Shown here piece after piece: positions 1-9,109 of a DNA stretch of 40,574 nt. The position numbers and the translations under genes were made by a program. The notes below the pieces were generated by a model. That model had not been told where the DNA came from and searched no databases. It worked only from the letters and a program-made list of their open reading frames with translations. The stretch is from Candidatus Methylomirabilota bacterium (GTDB lineage Bacteria; Methylomirabilota; Methylomirabilia; Rokubacteriales; CSP1-6), in NCBI GenBank assembly GCA_035709005.1, contig DASTFB010000011.1, positions 1 to 40,574 on the forward strand, in the 5' to 3' direction. Within the stretch, counting starts at the first letter, position 1, and each line of letters opens with the position of its first letter.

Positions 1-142
1 GGAGATGGTGATGCCGGGGGACAACATCACGACGTCGATCGAGCTGATCACGCCGGTGGCGATGGAGAAGGAGTTGCGGTTCGCGATCCGGGAGGGGGGC
101 CGCACGGTGGGCGCCGGCGTGGTGACCGAGGTCCTCGAGTAA
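1..142 (+). CDS. tuf: Elongation factor Tu, C-terminal end (partial)
   Basis: The last 46 residues of a protein whose 5' part lies outside the window; the first full codon starts at base 2. The reading MVMPGDN...[26 protein letters not shown] followed by a C-terminal E is the diagnostic end of EF-Tu domain 3, which contacts the tRNA acceptor and T arms. EF-Tu is the GTPase that brings aminoacyl-tRNA to the ribosome. It stops 4 nt before rpsJ, so the usual str-S10 junction (fusA-tuf-rpsJ) is probably intact and S10 is likely co-transcribed with it. Confidence 0.97.
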   Translation, partial: EMVMPGDNITTSIELITPVAMEKELRFAIREGGRTVGAGVVTEVLE

Positions 143-146
143 CATC

Positions 147-467
147 ATGGCCACGCTGTCCGCTGACCAGAAGATCCGCATCCGGCTGAAGGCCTACGAT
201 CATCACTTGCTGGATCGCTCGGTGAAGGAGATCGTGGACACCGTCCGCCGGACCGGGGCCCGCATCTCGGGGCCGGTGCTGCTCCCCACGATCATCAACC
301 GCTGGACGGTGCTGCGCTCGCCGCACGTCGACAAGACGTCTCGCGAGCAGTTCGAGATGCGCACCCACAAGCGGTTGATCGACATCGTGGACCCCACGCC
401 GCAGACGGTGGACTCCCTCATGAAGCTCGATCTCCCCGCCGGCGTCGACGTCGAGATCAAACTCTAA
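147..467 (+). CDS. rpsJ: 30S ribosomal protein S10
   Basis: 106 residues, the usual size. The core [14 protein letters not shown] and the central [13 protein letters not shown] are S10 signatures; the C-terminal part [21 protein letters not shown] is the standard end. S10 sits in the head of the 30S subunit and also pairs with NusB in transcription antitermination. The ATG lies 4 nt after the tuf stop, so initiation is likely coupled. An unusually long gap for this operon (180 nt), carrying an inverted-repeat element, separates it from rplC. Confidence 0.98.
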   Translation: MATLSADQKIRIRLKAYDHHLLDRSVKEIVDTVRRTGARISGPVLLPTIINRWTVLRSPHVDKTSREQFEMRTHKRLIDIVDPTPQTVDSLMKLDLPAGVDVEIKL

Positions 468-473
468 TGACGG

Positions 474-585
474 CGATGAAACCGGCCCATCTCCTTCGTT
501 GGCTCGTCGCTCCTCCCTGCGGCGTACCAGCGCGTACGCCTCAGTCGTCGCTCCTCGCCGCCTCGGATCTGGACCGGTTTGATCG
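474..585. repeat. MITE/REP-like inverted-repeat element in the rpsJ-rplC gap
   Basis: The 112-bp segment has imperfect terminal inverted repeats of 21 nt (474-494 against the reverse complement of 565-585), identical at 17 of 21 positions by hand alignment. The core is AAACCGG at 479-485 and CCGGTTT at 574-580. At the centre is a perfect 7-bp hairpin, GGCGTAC (521-527) and GTACGCC (534-540), with a 6-nt loop. A 12-nt direct repeat TCGTCGCTCCTC occurs at 504-515 and 545-556. There is no coding potential of its own and no T-tract after the hairpin, so it does not look like an intrinsic terminator. No second copy was seen by eye in this window. Confidence 0.6.
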
Positions 586-647
586 ACGCTCGTCGGCGCC
601 TAGCATCTGGGCATTTTTGATCGGCTCAGGCGAGCGAGATCACTGAG

Positions 648-1322
648 ATGGCCAGGAAGGAAGGCTTGATCGGGCGAAAGGTGGGGATGACCCAGGTCTT
701 CGGGGAGGACGGGAATCATCTGCCGGTGACGGTCATCCAGGCTGGGCCGTGCACCGTACTCGGCATCCGGACCCGGGAGACCCACGGCTACGACGCCATC
801 CAGCTCGGCTTCGAGCCGAAGAAGAAGGTGGCCAAGCCGGTGGCCGGACAGTTCAAGAAGGTCGGCGTGGAGCCCATGCGGGTGATCCGGGAGATCCGGC
901 TCGAGAAGAGCGAGATGCTCCAGGGCTACCAGGTGGGCCAGACGGTCACCGCCGAGCTGTTCAAGCCCGGAGAGCTGGTGGACGTGGTCGGGGTCAGCAA
1001 AGGTAAGGGGTTCCAGGGCGGCGTGAAGCGTCACGGCTGGTACGGAGGCGACGCCACGCACGGCTCGATGTTCCATCGGGCTCCCGGCTCGATCGGGGCC
1101 TCCTCCGATCCTTCCCGGGTGTGGCCGGGCCACCGGCTGCCGGGACGCATGGGCGGCGAGCGCCGGACGGTGATGAACATCAAGGTGGTCCGCGTGATGG
1201 CCGATCACGGGCTCGTCCTGGTTGAGGGGGCCGTGCCCGGCGCCAACGGCGGACTGGTGCTCATCCGCAAGAGCGTCAAGACGACCCGGGCCCAGCAGCG
1301 CGCTGCGGCGGAGCGTCGATGA
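648..1322 (+). CDS. rplC: 50S ribosomal protein L3
   Basis: 224 residues. MARKEGLIGRKVGMTQVF is the L3 N-terminus; the central SKGKGFQGGVKRHG...GSMFHRAPGSIG loop reaches towards the peptidyl-transferase centre, and GRMGGERRT(V) is the conserved binding segment. L3 is an early assembly protein of the large subunit. The ATG at 648 has only a weak Shine-Dalgarno-like GAG run, and the gene follows the repeat element in the 468-647 gap, so it is the gene most exposed to any effect of that insertion. Its TGA overlaps the rplD ATG (ATGA). Confidence 0.98.
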   Translation: MARKEGLIGRKVGMTQVFGEDGNHLPVTVIQAGPCTVLGIRTRETHGYDAIQLGFEPKKKVAKPVAGQFKKVGVEPMRVIREIRLEKSEMLQGYQVGQTVTAELFKPGELVDVVGVSKGKGFQGGVKRHGWYGGDATHGSMFHRAPGSIGASSDPSRVWPGHRLPGRMGGERRTVMNIKVVRVMADHGLVLVEGAVPGANGGLVLIRKSVKTTRAQQRAAAERR

Positions 1323-2014
1323 TGCCGAGCGTGGAGGTCCTGGGAGCCAAGGGGCAGGTGGTGGGTCGACTGGAGCTCAAGGCCGATGTCTTCGGGGCCG
1401 AGATCCGGGTGCCGCTGCTTCACCAGGCGGTGACGCGCGAGCTCAACGACCGTCGTGTCGGAACCCACGACACCAAGGGACGGAGCGAGGTCTCGGGCGG
1501 CGGCCGCAAGCCGTGGCGGCAGAAGGGCACTGGTCGCGCCCGGCAGGGCTCCATCCGGGCGACGCAGTGGAAGGGTGGCGGCAAGCCCTTCGGCCCCACG
1601 CCACGCACCTACGAGCAGCAGATGCCGCGCACCATGCGACGGCAGGCGCTGCGCGCCGCCGTGGCCGCCAAGATCGCCGCCGGGGAGTTGAGCGTGGTGG
1701 ACGCGCTGAACGTCACCGGGGGCAAGACCAAGGCGTTGGTGAGCCGGCTGGCCGAGGTCGGGGTGACGGCCGTGCCCACCCTGCTGGTCGTGGAGTCGCT
1801 CAGCGAGGCGCTGACGCGTGCGGCCCGCAATGTTCCGTGGTTGACGGTCGAGACGCCGGCGCAGGTGTCCGTCTACCAGCTCCTGCGGGCGCGGCGGGCG
1901 GTGTTCGAGCGGGCGGCGCTGTTGAGCCTGGAGAGGGCGCTCTCGTCGGAGTCGGAGTCGGGGGCGGGCGGCGGCGCGCCGGCGGTGGAGCACGCGGGGG
2001 CGAGGCAATCATGA
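1319..2014 (+). CDS. rplD: 50S ribosomal protein L4
   Basis: 231 residues, about 30 longer than E. coli L4 (201). The loop [15 protein letters not shown]...WKGGG at about residues 64-86 is the extension that lines the exit-tunnel constriction. The extra length is a C-terminal tail rich in Ser, Glu, Gly and Ala after ALLSLERAL. In E. coli L4 represses its own operon; no comparable leader is visible because the operon start lies outside the window. Two consecutive Met codons (1319 and 1322) are possible starts; the first overlaps the rplC stop and is preferred. Confidence 0.97.
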   Translation: MMPSVEVLGAKGQVVGRLELKADVFGAEIRVPLLHQAVTRELNDRRVGTHDTKGRSEVSGGGRKPWRQKGTGRARQGSIRATQWKGGGKPFGPTPRTYEQQMPRTMRRQALRAAVAAKIAAGELSVVDALNVTGGKTKALVSRLAEVGVTAVPTLLVVESLSEALTRAARNVPWLTVETPAQVSVYQLLRARRAVFERAALLSLERALSSESESGAGGGAPAVEHAGARQS

Positions 2015-2304
2015 GCCGGAATGCCCGCCAGATCATCCTGCGTCCGATCATGACCGAGAAGAGCATGCAGCAGAAAGAGGCGCACAACGTGGTGACGTTC
2101 CGGGTGCGTCCGGACGCCAACAAGGTGGAGATCCGCACCGCGGTGGAGGCGATCTTCAACGTCAAGGTAACCGACGTCCGCACCTCCTCCTACGAGGGCA
2201 AGCTCAAGCGCATGGGGCGCCACCAGGGCCACCGCCCCGACTGGAAGAAGGCCGTGGTGCAACTGGCGCCCGGGCACAAGATCGACCTGGTCGAGGGAGC
2301 CTGA
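2011..2304 (+). CDS. rplW: 50S ribosomal protein L23
   Basis: 97 residues. IILRPIMTEKSMQ and the middle VRPDANKVEIRTAVEAIFNV are classic L23 signatures, as is the tail GHRPDWKKAVVQLAPGHKID. L23 sits at the polypeptide exit and is the docking point for trigger factor and SRP. The ATG at 2011 overlaps the rplD TGA in an ATGA junction, which fixes the start; a much longer reading upstream in the same frame is a shadow of rplD and rplC. Confidence 0.98.
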   Translation: MSRNARQIILRPIMTEKSMQQKEAHNVVTFRVRPDANKVEIRTAVEAIFNVKVTDVRTSSYEGKLKRMGRHQGHRPDWKKAVVQLAPGHKIDLVEGA

Positions 2305-2307
2305 GGC

Positions 2308-3132
2308 ATGGGCATCCGCACCCTGAAACCGACCTCGCCGGCCCGGCGCTACCTCACCTACGTGACTCGCGAGGAGATCACCAAGCAGGAGCCGGAGAAG
2401 GGTCTGCTGCTGCCCAAGCGGCGGACCAGCGGCCGGAACAGTTACGGGCGTATCACCGTGCGTCACCGCGGCCAAGGCCACAAACGCATGCTCCGCCAAG
2501 TCGATTTCCGGCGTGAGAAGCTCGGCATCCCGGCCCGGGTCGCCGCCATCGAATACGATCCGAACCGGTCGGCGCGGCTGGCGTTGCTGCACTACCGCGA
2601 CGGCGAGAAGCGCTACATCGTGGCCGCGGTGGGCCTGAAGGTCGGCGACACGGTGATGTCCGGGCCGCAGGCTGACATCCTGCCCGGCAACGCGCTGCCG
2701 CTTCGGAACATCCCCGTCGGCACGCTCGTTCACAACGTCGAGCTGCAGCCCGGGCGCGGGGGCCAGCTCTGCCGGAGCGCGGGCGCCCAGGCCCAGTTGC
2801 TGGCCAAGGAGGCCGGCCGGGCGACCCTCAAGATGCCGTCGGGCGAAGTGCGCATGGTCGCCGTCGACTGCATGGCCACCGTAGGGCAGGTAGGCAACCT
2901 CGATCACGAGAACATCTCGGTCGGCAAGGCCGGACGCACCCGCTGGCGCGGCTTCCGACCGACCGTTCGCGGCACCGTCATGAACCCGGTCGATCACCCG
3001 ATGGGTGGAGGCGAGGGCCGCGGCAAGGGGAATCATCCGATGACGCCGTGGGGCAAGCCGACCAAGGGCTACAAGACCCGGCGTGGGGCCAGAGCCTCGG
3101 ACCGCGACATCCTGACGCGGCGGAAGAGGTAG
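2308..3132 (+). CDS. rplB: 50S ribosomal protein L2
   Basis: See corrected full-length entry for L2 at 2308-3132. Confidence 0.01.
   Translation: MGIRTLKPTSPARRYLTYVTREEITKQEPEKGLLLPKRRTSGRNSYGRITVRHRGQGHKRMLRQVDFRREKLGIPARVAAIEYDPNRSARLALLHYRDGEKRYIVAAVGLKVGDTVMSGPQADILPGNALPLRNIPVGTLVHNVELQPGRGGQLCRSAGAQAQLLAKEAGRATLKMPSGEVRMVAVDCMATVGQVGNLDHENISVGKAGRTRWRGFRPTVRGTVMNPVDHPMGGGEGRGKGNHPMTPWGKPTKGYKTRRGARASDRDILTRRKR
2308..3132 (+). CDS. rplB: 50S ribosomal protein L2
   Basis: 274 residues, the normal length. The N-terminal OB-like RNA-binding domain is followed by the KOW/SH3-like domain. The motif [16 protein letters not shown] near residues 226-241 contains the conserved His (H230 here) placed near the peptidyl-transferase centre. 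L2 is required for subunit association and peptide-bond formation. It starts 3 nt after the rplW stop and ends 9 nt before rpsS. Confidence 0.98.
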   Translation: MGIRTLKPTSPARRYLTYVTREEITKQEPEKGLLLPKRRTSGRNSYGRITVRHRGQGHKRMLRQVDFRREKLGIPARVAAIEYDPNRSARLALLHYRDGEKRYIVAAVGLKVGDTVMSGPQADILPGNALPLRNIPVGTLVHNVELQPGRGGQLCRSAGAQAQLLAKEAGRATLKMPSGEVRMVAVDCMATVGQVGNLDHENISVGKAGRTRWRGFRPTVRGTVMNPVDHPMGGGEGRGKGNHPMTPWGKPTKGYKTRRGARASDRDILTRRKR

Positions 3133-3141
3133 GGAGCCGGC

Positions 3142-3435
3142 ATGGGACGCTCGCTGAAGAAGGGTCCGTACATCGACGAGAAGCTGCTGCGCCGCATCGA
3201 GGAGCTGAACCGCAACCGCCAGAAGAAGGTCCTCAAGACGTGGTCGCGCCGGTCGACGATCGCCCCGGAGTTCCTCGGCCACACGCTGGCCGTGCACAAC
3301 GGCAAGAAGTTCATTCCGGTGTACGTCACCGAGAACATGGTTGGACACCGGCTGGGCGAGTTCGCGTTGACGCGGACGTTCAAGGCCCACGGCACCGCCG
3401 AGAAGGCGGCGGCGACGCCCACGGGGAAGGCCTAG
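3142..3435 (+). CDS. rpsS: 30S ribosomal protein S19
   Basis: 97 residues. [43 protein letters not shown] and [19 protein letters not shown] are the full set of S19 signatures. S19 forms a complex with S13 in the 30S head next to the A and P sites. A GGGAGC-type ribosome-binding site precedes the ATG. The stop is separated from the rplV GTG by one base. Confidence 0.98.
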   Translation: MGRSLKKGPYIDEKLLRRIEELNRNRQKKVLKTWSRRSTIAPEFLGHTLAVHNGKKFIPVYVTENMVGHRLGEFALTRTFKAHGTAEKAAATPTGKA

Positions 3436-3436
3436 G

Positions 3437-3958
3437 GTGATCACCGTCGCCCGGGCCCGCTTCGTCCGTGTTTCCGCGCGGAAGGCGCGCCAGGTCCTCG
3501 ACGAGATCCGCCATCGGCCGGTGAGCGAGGCTCTGGCCACGCTGCAGTTCACGCCGCGGGCGGCCGCCCGCCTGATCGAGAAGGTGCTGCGCTCGGCCGT
3601 GGCCAATGCCGAGCACAACCATCAGATCCGCAACCTGGACGCCCTGCGGGTGCACCCGGCCGTCGCCGACGAGGGGCCCTCGATGAAGCGCGTGCAGCCG
3701 CGGGCGATGGGGCGGGCCTTCTACATCAAGCACCGGACGAGCCATCTCACGATCGGCGTGAGCGACGACACCGACGGCGTGAGCACGCCCGCGGCGCGCC
3801 CGGAACGCCCGCGCACGTCGGGGGCCGGCGCGGGGACGCCCCCGGCAGCCGCGCCGGCGGAGCCCCGGGCCCGACGGCCGGCGGCCAGGGCGCGGCGCGC
3901 GGCGCAACCGGGCAAGCGCCGGCCGGCGGCCAGACGCGCCGGGAAAGGGAAGGACTAG
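3437..3958 (+). CDS. rplV: 50S ribosomal protein L22 with a long basic C-terminal tail
   Basis: 173 residues against about 110 in E. coli. Residues 1-107 are a normal L22: [19 protein letters not shown] at the start, then the tunnel hairpin [11 protein letters not shown] and the end [10 protein letters not shown]. From about residue 110 the sequence is a roughly 60-residue tail of Ala, Pro, Arg and Gly that ends in KGKD and looks disordered. The start is GTG at 3437, one base after the rpsS stop; a start further upstream would overlap rpsS. L22 lines the nascent-chain tunnel. The tail would lie on the ribosome surface; its function is unknown. Confidence 0.96.
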   Translation: MITVARARFVRVSARKARQVLDEIRHRPVSEALATLQFTPRAAARLIEKVLRSAVANAEHNHQIRNLDALRVHPAVADEGPSMKRVQPRAMGRAFYIKHRTSHLTIGVSDDTDGVSTPAARPERPRTSGAGAGTPPAAAPAEPRARRPAARARRAAQPGKRRPAARRAGKGKD

Positions 3959-3963
3959 GGACG

Positions 3964-4611
3964 ATGGGTCAGAAGACGCACCCGGTCGGCTTCCGTCTAG
4001 GCTCGACGCGCACGTGGTCGTCGCGGTGGTTCGCCACCAAGGACTACGCCAAGCTCCTGCACGAGGACGTGAAGATCCGGCGCCACATCAAGGATCAGCT
4101 GTATCACGCCGGTATTTCGCGGATCGACATCGAGCGCTCGGGGAACCGGGCTCGGATCACGGTCGCCACCGCGCGGCCGGGCATCATCATCGGCCGCAAG
4201 GGCGCCGAGGTGGAACGGCTGAAGAACGAGCTCCAGGCCCGGACGGGCAAGGAGATCTACCTCAACATCGAGGAAGTCATCCATCCCGAGCTGGACGCCC
4301 AGCTCGTTTCCGAGAACGTCGCCCTGCAGCTGCAGAAGCGGGTGGCCTTCCGCCGGGCCATGAAGAAGGCGGTCACTTCGGCCCTGCGCCTGGGCGCCGA
4401 CGGCATCCGGATCGCCTGCGCGGGACGGCTGGGGGGCAGCGAGATCGCCCGGCGAGAGTGGTACCGGGACGGTCGGGTGCCCTTGCACACCATCCGCGCC
4501 GACATCGACTACGGCCTGGCCACCGCCCATACGACGTACGGCACCATCGGCGTGAAGGTCTGGGTTTTCAAGGGCGAAGTGCTCGCCAAGGCCCCGCCGA
4601 CCGAGGCCTGA
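3964..4611 (+). CDS. rpsC: 30S ribosomal protein S3
   Basis: 215 residues, near the usual 210-230. [13 protein letters not shown] is the invariant start; the KH-type RNA-binding domain shows [16 protein letters not shown]; the C-terminal domain has [10 protein letters not shown] and [12 protein letters not shown]3 helps form the mRNA entry channel and contributes to helicase activity there. The ATG follows the rplV stop by 5 nt. Confidence 0.98.
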   Translation: MGQKTHPVGFRLGSTRTWSSRWFATKDYAKLLHEDVKIRRHIKDQLYHAGISRIDIERSGNRARITVATARPGIIIGRKGAEVERLKNELQARTGKEIYLNIEEVIHPELDAQLVSENVALQLQKRVAFRRAMKKAVTSALRLGADGIRIACAGRLGGSEIARREWYRDGRVPLHTIRADIDYGLATAHTTYGTIGVKVWVFKGEVLAKAPPTEA

Positions 4612-4621
4612 GGCCGCGACC

Positions 4622-5038
4622 ATGCTGATGCCCAAGCGCGTGAAGTACCGCAAGGCTCAACGGGGCCGCATGAGGGGCAAGGCCCAGCGCGGCGCCAGCC
4701 TGGCCTTCGGCGAATACGGGCTCAAGGCGCTCGAGCCGGGTTGGATCACCAACCGGCAGATCGAGGCGGCCCGGGTGGCCCTCACCCGCAGCCTCAAGCG
4801 CGGCGGCAAGATCTGGATCCGGATCTTCCCGGACAAGCCGGTGACCAAGAAACCGGCCGAGACCCGGATGGGCAAAGGCAAGGGCAATCCCGAGGACTGG
4901 GTGGCCGTCGTGAAACCCGGGCGGATCCTCTACGAGATGGAGGGCGTCAGCCTGGACGCCGCCCGCGAGGCGTTCCGGACGGCCGGCCAAAAGATGGGTA
5001 TCGCGACGAAGTTCGTCACGCGGACCCGGGCTCTCTGA
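4622..5038 (+). CDS. rplP: 50S ribosomal protein L16
   Basis: 138 residues. [35 protein letters not shown] and [20 protein letters not shown] are L16 signatures. L16 lies at the base of the central protuberance, contacts A-site tRNA and is a late assembly protein. RMGKG at about residue 81 contains the Arg that is hydroxylated in E. coli; whether that happens here cannot be told. It starts 10 nt after rpsC and ends 7 nt before rpmC. Confidence 0.98.
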   Translation: MLMPKRVKYRKAQRGRMRGKAQRGASLAFGEYGLKALEPGWITNRQIEAARVALTRSLKRGGKIWIRIFPDKPVTKKPAETRMGKGKGNPEDWVAVVKPGRILYEMEGVSLDAAREAFRTAGQKMGIATKFVTRTRAL

Positions 5039-5045
5039 GGCACCG

Positions 5046-5357
5046 ATGAAAGCGGCCAAGTGGCGTGATCTGAGCGACGACGAGATCCGGCAGCGTGCGC
5101 GGGAGCTCAGCGAGGAGGTCTTCAACCTGCGCTTTCAGCTGTCCATGGGGATGGCCAAGAACCCGGCCCGGGTCGGGCAGGCGCGCCGGGACCTGGCCCG
5201 GGCGCAGACGATTCTCCACGAGCGCGGCGTGGCGGGTGCGGTGGTGCCGGCGCTCGCGCCGGCCCGTGCCCAGGCAGCCCCGAGGCCGGCCAAGCGCGGG
5301 CGCTCGCGCGACGGCACCACGCCGGCCCGGCGACGCCGGCCGGCCAAGAAAGGGTAA
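5046..5357 (+). CDS. rpmC: 50S ribosomal protein L29 with a basic C-terminal extension
   Basis: 103 residues compared with 63 in E. coli. Residues 1-62 form the standard two-helix L29 (LSDDEIRQRARELSEEVFNLRFQ; NPARVGQARRDLARAQTILHER). The remaining 40 residues are Ala, Pro, Arg and Lys rich and low in complexity. L29 lies at the tunnel exit next to L23, so this tail and the L22 tail could both be near the emerging chain. The extension is genuinely in frame and ends in a TAA 3 nt before rpsQ. Confidence 0.95.
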   Translation: MKAAKWRDLSDDEIRQRARELSEEVFNLRFQLSMGMAKNPARVGQARRDLARAQTILHERGVAGAVVPALAPARAQAAPRPAKRGRSRDGTTPARRRRPAKKG

Positions 5358-5360
5358 GGC

Positions 5361-5666
5361 GTGAGCGAGCGGAAGACCCGGGAAGCCCTGGTCATCAGCG
5401 ACAAGATGCAGAAGACCCGCGTCGTGCGGATCGAGCGCGTCCACCGTCACCCTCGCTACGAGCGGGTCGTGCGGACGGCCAAGCGGCTCAAGGTCCACGA
5501 CGAGGGCAACGAAAGTCGGGTGGGCGACCGCGTGCTGATCGAGGAAACCCGGCCTTTGTCCAAGGAGAAGCGCTGGCGCATCCGCCAGATCGTGAAGGTG
5601 GCGGACCCAGCCGCGCGCACCTCGAACAGCCCACCTGCGGCTCGAGCCGGGCAAGCGCTCCGATAA
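5361..5666 (+). CDS. rpsQ: 30S ribosomal protein S17
   Basis: 101 residues, about 17 longer than E. coli S17, with the extra part at the C-terminus. REALVISDKMQKTRVVRIER and the following GDRVLIEETRPLSKEKRWRI are the S17 OB-fold signatures. S17 is a primary binder of the 16S 5' domain. The GTG start at 5361 is the only suitable start after the rpmC stop. The gene abuts rplN directly (TAA then ATG with no gap). Confidence 0.97.
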   Translation: MSERKTREALVISDKMQKTRVVRIERVHRHPRYERVVRTAKRLKVHDEGNESRVGDRVLIEETRPLSKEKRWRIRQIVKVADPAARTSNSPPAARAGQALR

Positions 5667-6035
5667 ATGATCCAGCCGCGCTCGATGCTCGAGGTCGCCG
5701 ACAACTCCGGAGCCAAGAAGGTGCAGTGCATCCGGGTGATGGGTGGGGCCAATAAGCGCTACGCCTCCATCGGCGACACCGTTATCGTCGCGGTCAAGGA
5801 GGCGGCCCCCGACGGCACGGTCAAAAAAGGGGAGGTGGCCCGGGCGGTGGTGGTACGGACGGTGAAAGAGGTGCGCCGCAAGGACGGTTCCTACATCCGG
5901 TTCGACCGCAACGCCGTGGTTCTCATCAAGCCCGATGAGAACCCGGTCGGCACCCGCATCTTCGGGCCCGTGGCCCGCGAGCTGCGGGAACGTCAGTTCA
6001 CCAAGATCATCTCGCTGGCGCCGGAGGTCATCTGA
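5667..6035 (+). CDS. rplN: 50S ribosomal protein L14
   Basis: 122 residues, exactly the family length. [27 protein letters not shown] is the L14 start, [12 protein letters not shown] and [27 protein letters not shown] the conserved end. L14 forms inter-subunit bridges and is the docking site of the silencing factor RsfS. The stop and the rplX start share one base (TGATG). Confidence 0.98.
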   Translation: MIQPRSMLEVADNSGAKKVQCIRVMGGANKRYASIGDTVIVAVKEAAPDGTVKKGEVARAVVVRTVKEVRRKDGSYIRFDRNAVVLIKPDENPVGTRIFGPVARELRERQFTKIISLAPEVI

Positions 6036-6361
6036 TGCCGGGCGTGCACGTGCGGCGGGGCGACGTGGTCGCCGTCATCGCAGGTAAGGAGCGGGGCAAG
6101 CGTGGCAAGGTCCTGCGGGTGCTGCGTGACAAGGGCCGGGTGGTGGTGGAGAAGGTGAACATGATCAAGCGCCACCAGCGGCCCACCCAGAAGCTCCGCC
6201 AGGGGGGCATCATCGAGCGAGAGGGGCCGCTGGCGCTCTCGAACGTCCAGCCGGTATGCAGCCGTTGCGACAAGCCAGCCCGGTCGGGTATCACCGTTCT
6301 CGCCGACGGCCGACGCCTGCGCGTCTGCAAGCGATGCGGCGAGCCCATGGACAAGGGGTAG
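6035..6361 (+). CDS. rplX: 50S ribosomal protein L24, zinc-ribbon form
   Basis: 108 residues. A KOW motif occupies residues 6-32 ([20 protein letters not shown]), followed by [11 protein letters not shown]. The C-terminal half carries two CxxC pairs (C75, C78 and C98, C101), the Zn-ribbon form of L24 found in many bacteria. L24 nucleates 50S assembly near the exit site. It starts on the last base of the rplN stop and ends 2 nt before rplE. Confidence 0.97.
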   Translation: MPGVHVRRGDVVAVIAGKERGKRGKVLRVLRDKGRVVVEKVNMIKRHQRPTQKLRQGGIIEREGPLALSNVQPVCSRCDKPARSGITVLADGRRLRVCKRCGEPMDKG

Positions 6362-6363
6362 CG

Positions 6364-7035
6364 ATGGCTGAGAAGGCTCCGGCCCAAAAGACTCCCGCTC
6401 CGAAGGCCTCGGCCCGGCCGGCCCGGCCGCAGCAGCCCAAGAAGGGCGAGACCGCGCCGGTGGCCAAGACCCGGCCCCGGGGCACGGGGCAGGTCCCGCC
6501 CCGGCTCCGCGACCGGTTTCGAACGGCGGTCGTGCCCGCCCTGATGAAGGATCGCGGCTACGCCAATCCCTTCGAGGTGCCTCGGCTCGAGAAGATCGTG
6601 ATCAACATGGGCGTGGGCGAGGGTCGGGACAACGCCAAGGCTCTGGATTTCGCCACGACGGATCTGCTGGCCATCACCGGACAGAAGCCGGTGGTGACAC
6701 GGGCCAAGAAATCCATCGCCAACTTCAAGCTGCGGGCCGGCGTGCCGATCGGAGCCAAAGTCACGCTTCGGGGGGCCCGCATGTACGAGTTCCTCGACCG
6801 GCTCGTCAACGTGGCGCTGCCGCGCGTACGCGACTTCAAGGGCGTCCCCCCCAAGGGGTTCGACGGTCGGGGCAACTACGCCCTGGGGCTCCGCGAGCAG
6901 GTCATTTTTCCGGAGATCGTCTACGACAAGGTCGACAAGGTCCGCGGTATGGATATCAACATCGTGACGACGGCGCGAACCGACGAGGAGGCCCGGGCGC
7001 TCCTGGGCCAGCTCGGGATGCCGTTCAGGGACTAG
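6364..7035 (+). CDS. rplE: 50S ribosomal protein L5 with an N-terminal basic extension
   Basis: 223 residues against about 180 in most bacteria. Canonical L5 begins around residue 47 ([28 protein letters not shown]) and continues through [36 protein letters not shown] and the end [14 protein letters not shown]. The first 45 residues are a Lys, Ala and Pro rich segment beginning [14 protein letters not shown]. The ATG at 6364 is right after the rplX stop; no good internal start precedes the canonical part. L5 binds 5S rRNA and contacts P-site tRNA. Confidence 0.95.
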   Translation: MAEKAPAQKTPAPKASARPARPQQPKKGETAPVAKTRPRGTGQVPPRLRDRFRTAVVPALMKDRGYANPFEVPRLEKIVINMGVGEGRDNAKALDFATTDLLAITGQKPVVTRAKKSIANFKLRAGVPIGAKVTLRGARMYEFLDRLVNVALPRVRDFKGVPPKGFDGRGNYALGLREQVIFPEIVYDKVDKVRGMDINIVTTARTDEEARALLGQLGMPFRD

Positions 7036-7042
7036 GGGCAGT

Positions 7043-7228
7043 ATGGCCAAGACCGCGCTCATCATGAAGGCCCAGCAGCCGCCGCGTTTTCAAACCCGCG
7101 CCTACCGCCGGTGCCGGCTGTGCGGGCGCCCCCGCGGGTATCTGCGAAAGTTCCAGATGTGCCGTCTGTGTTTCCGGGAGCTGGCCCTGAAGGGCGAGAT
7201 TCCGGGTGTGATCAAGGCCAGCTGGTGA
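7043..7228 (+). CDS. rpsN: 30S ribosomal protein S14, type Z (zinc-binding)
   Basis: 61 residues, the length of the short Zn-containing S14. Cysteines C24, C27, C40 and C43 ([21 protein letters not shown]) form the zinc site; [18 protein letters not shown] is the invariant end. S14 is a late-assembling 30S head protein. The short Zn form is the ancestral version and distinguishes this genome from gammaproteobacteria such as E. coli, which use the long Zn-free form. It is 7 nt from both neighbours. Confidence 0.98.
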   Translation: MAKTALIMKAQQPPRFQTRAYRRCRLCGRPRGYLRKFQMCRLCFRELALKGEIPGVIKASW

Positions 7229-7235
7229 GGCGCCG

Positions 7236-7631
7236 ATGAAGAGCGATCCCATCGCCGACCTGCTCACCCGGATCCGCAACGCCAGCCGCGCCGAGCACGA
7301 AAAGGTCGACATCCCCGCGTCCCGATTGAAGGTCAAGATCGCTGAGCTCCTCAAGACGGAGGGGTTCATCAAGAACTACCGGGTGCTCGACGACACCAAG
7401 CATGGTACGTTGCGCGTCTATCTCAAGTACGGGCCGGCCAACGAGCAGATGATCTCGGGCCTGGTCCGGGTGTCGAGCCCGGGACGCCGGGTGTACGTCA
7501 GCCACGATCGGATCCCGACCATCCTGGCCGGCATGGGCGTCACCATCGTCTCGACGTCGCGCGGCGTCATGACCGACCGGGATGCGCGGACTCACAAGGT
7601 GGGCGGCGAAGTGCTTGCCTACGTGTGGTAG
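7236..7631 (+). CDS. rpsH: 30S ribosomal protein S8
   Basis: 131 residues, standard. [13 protein letters not shown] at the start, then [23 protein letters not shown] and the end [26 protein letters not shown] are diagnostic. S8 binds helix 21 of 16S rRNA and in E. coli represses the spc operon by binding mRNA near rplE; no structure resembling that site was worked out here. It is followed 10 nt later by rplF. Confidence 0.98.
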   Translation: MKSDPIADLLTRIRNASRAEHEKVDIPASRLKVKIAELLKTEGFIKNYRVLDDTKHGTLRVYLKYGPANEQMISGLVRVSSPGRRVYVSHDRIPTILAGMGVTIVSTSRGVMTDRDARTHKVGGEVLAYVW

Positions 7632-7641
7632 AGAGCTGGCT

Positions 7642-8184
7642 ATGTCACGCATCGGTAAGCAGCCGATTCCCATTCCCAAGGACGTGAAGGTCCAGATCGA
7701 GGGCGAGGTCGTTCGCGCCGAGGGCCCCAGGGGCAAGCTCACCCAGACGGTACCCGCGGGGCTTCGTGCGGCGATCGACGATGGTCGGATGGTGATCACT
7801 CGTCAGGGCGACGACCGACGGGCGCGTGCGCTCCACGGGCTCACCCGGGCTCTCATGGCCAACATGGTGACCGGCGTTCAGCAGGGGTTCGAGAAAAAGC
7901 TCGAGATCGTCGGGATCGGCTACCGGGCGCAAATCCAGGGCCGGAATATCCAGCTGGCCCTCGGGTACTCGCACCCGGTGGTCTTTCCCCTCCCCGAGAC
8001 GATCACCGCGGAGATCGACAAGCAGACGCTCATCACGGTACGGGGTCCTGACAAGGCCCTGGTAGGACAGACGGCCGCCAAGCTTCGCGCTCTTCGTCAA
8101 CCGGACCCCTACAAGGGTAAAGGGATCAGGTACGCCGGTGAGGTTGTGCGGCGCAAGGTCGGCAAGAAGGCGGGGGCGAAGTGA
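7642..8184 (+). CDS. rplF: 50S ribosomal protein L6
   Basis: 180 residues, standard. [17 protein letters not shown] is the L6 start; two repeated domains follow, with [21 protein letters not shown] in the middle and [14 protein letters not shown] at the conserved end. L6 sits near the GTPase-associated centre. The ATG at 7642 was chosen over an upstream in-frame ATG inside rpsH because the protein family starts there. The TGA overlaps the rplR GTG (GTGA). Confidence 0.98.
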   Translation: MSRIGKQPIPIPKDVKVQIEGEVVRAEGPRGKLTQTVPAGLRAAIDDGRMVITRQGDDRRARALHGLTRALMANMVTGVQQGFEKKLEIVGIGYRAQIQGRNIQLALGYSHPVVFPLPETITAEIDKQTLITVRGPDKALVGQTAAKLRALRQPDPYKGKGIRYAGEVVRRKVGKKAGAK

Positions 8185-8546
8185 TCACGAAGGATCGTCG
8201 CGCCGCCCGCGATCTCCGGCATGCGCGGCTTCGCCGCCGGGTCATCGGCACCGCCGTGCGGCCGCGCCTGGCGGTGTTCCGGAGCTTGAACCACATCTAC
8301 GCGCAGCTGATCGACGACGCCTCCGGCCGTACCCTGGTGGCCGCGGACAGCCGGAGCAAGACCTTCCGGACCCAGCATCCCAGCGGCGGCAATGTGGCCG
8401 CCGCCAAGGCCGTGGGCCAGGCGCTGGCCGAACGGGCTCGGGCCCAGGGGATCGGGCGGGTGGTGTTCGATCGGGGCGGCGCTCGGTACCACGGACGGGT
8501 GAAGGCGCTGGCCGAGGCGGCCCGCGCCAGCGGGCTGGTCTTCTAG
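8181..8546 (+). CDS. rplR: 50S ribosomal protein L18
   Basis: 121 residues. The N-terminal basic part ([25 protein letters not shown]) binds 5S r[18 protein letters not shown] and [24 protein letters not shown] are L18 signatures. The GTG start at 8181 overlaps the rplF stop by 4 nt. It joins L5 in the 5S rRNP. It is 26 nt from the rpsE start. Confidence 0.98.
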   Translation: MITKDRRAARDLRHARLRRRVIGTAVRPRLAVFRSLNHIYAQLIDDASGRTLVAADSRSKTFRTQHPSGGNVAAAKAVGQALAERARAQGIGRVVFDRGGARYHGRVKALAEAARASGLVF

Positions 8547-8572
8547 TCGGAGAGGGCTTCGAGGAGAATCTG

Positions 8573-9109
8573 GTGGCGGAACCGCGGATAGATGCGAGTG
8601 TGCTGGAGCTGGCGGACCGGGTGGTGTCCATCAACCGGGTGGCCAAGGTCGTCAAGGGTGGCCGCCGGTTCTCCTTCACGGCGCTCGTCGTGGTCGGCGA
8701 TGGCCGGGGCCACGTGGGCGTCGGCCTGGGCAAGGCCCACGAGGTGCCGGAAGCGATCCGCAAGGCGGTGGAGCACGCCAAGAAGGATCTCATCTTCGTC
8801 CCCCTCCGGGAGGCGACCATTCCGTGTGAGATCACGGGCCACTTCGGAGCCGGCCGTGTCTTCCTGAAGCCAGCCGTGCCCGGAACCGGCGTCATCGCCG
8901 GTGGTGCGGTGCGACCGATCCTCGAAGCCGTGGGGGTGCAGGACATTCTCACGAAGACCCTGGGCTCCAATAACCCCCACAACGTGCTCAAGGCGACGAT
9001 GGACGCGCTGCGGCAGCTCAGGCGCATCCAGGACCTGCACGCCGTTCGCAAACGGGGCGACGGCGCCGGCGCCGCGGAGGAGGCCGGAAGTGGCGGAAAA
9101 GAAGCTTAG
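8573..9109 (+). CDS. rpsE: 30S ribosomal protein S5
   Basis: 178 residues. [21 protein letters not shown] opens the dsRNA-binding domain, [20 protein letters not shown] closes it, and the second domain has [21 protein letters not shown] and [12 protein letters not shown]5 controls decoding accuracy. The start is GTG at 8573, set by GAGGAG at 8561-8566 with a 6-nt spacer; the family N-terminus agrees. A longer upstream reading overlapping rplR is a shadow. The 3' end overlaps rpmD by 20 nt. Confidence 0.96.
   Translation: MAEPRIDASVLELADRVVSINRVAKVVKGGRRFSFTALVVVGDGRGHVGVGLGKAHEVPEAIRKAVEHAKKDLIFVPLREATIPCEITGHFGAGRVFLKPAVPGTGVIAGGAVRPILEAVGVQDILTKTLGSNNPHNVLKATMDALRQLRRIQDLHAVRKRGDGAGAAEEAGSGGKEA

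Noticed and set aside
521-540. Central hairpin of the rpsJ-rplC element as an intrinsic terminator
   Set aside because: The stem is only 7 bp and no run of T follows; a terminator here would cut off the essential ribosomal operon.
1873-3618. A 581-residue open frame on the minus strand across the rplD-rpsS region
   Set aside because: It lies opposite unmistakable ribosomal protein genes, its residues are Arg/Ala/Pro/His-rich and it matches no family motif; high GC removes stop codons from the antisense frames.
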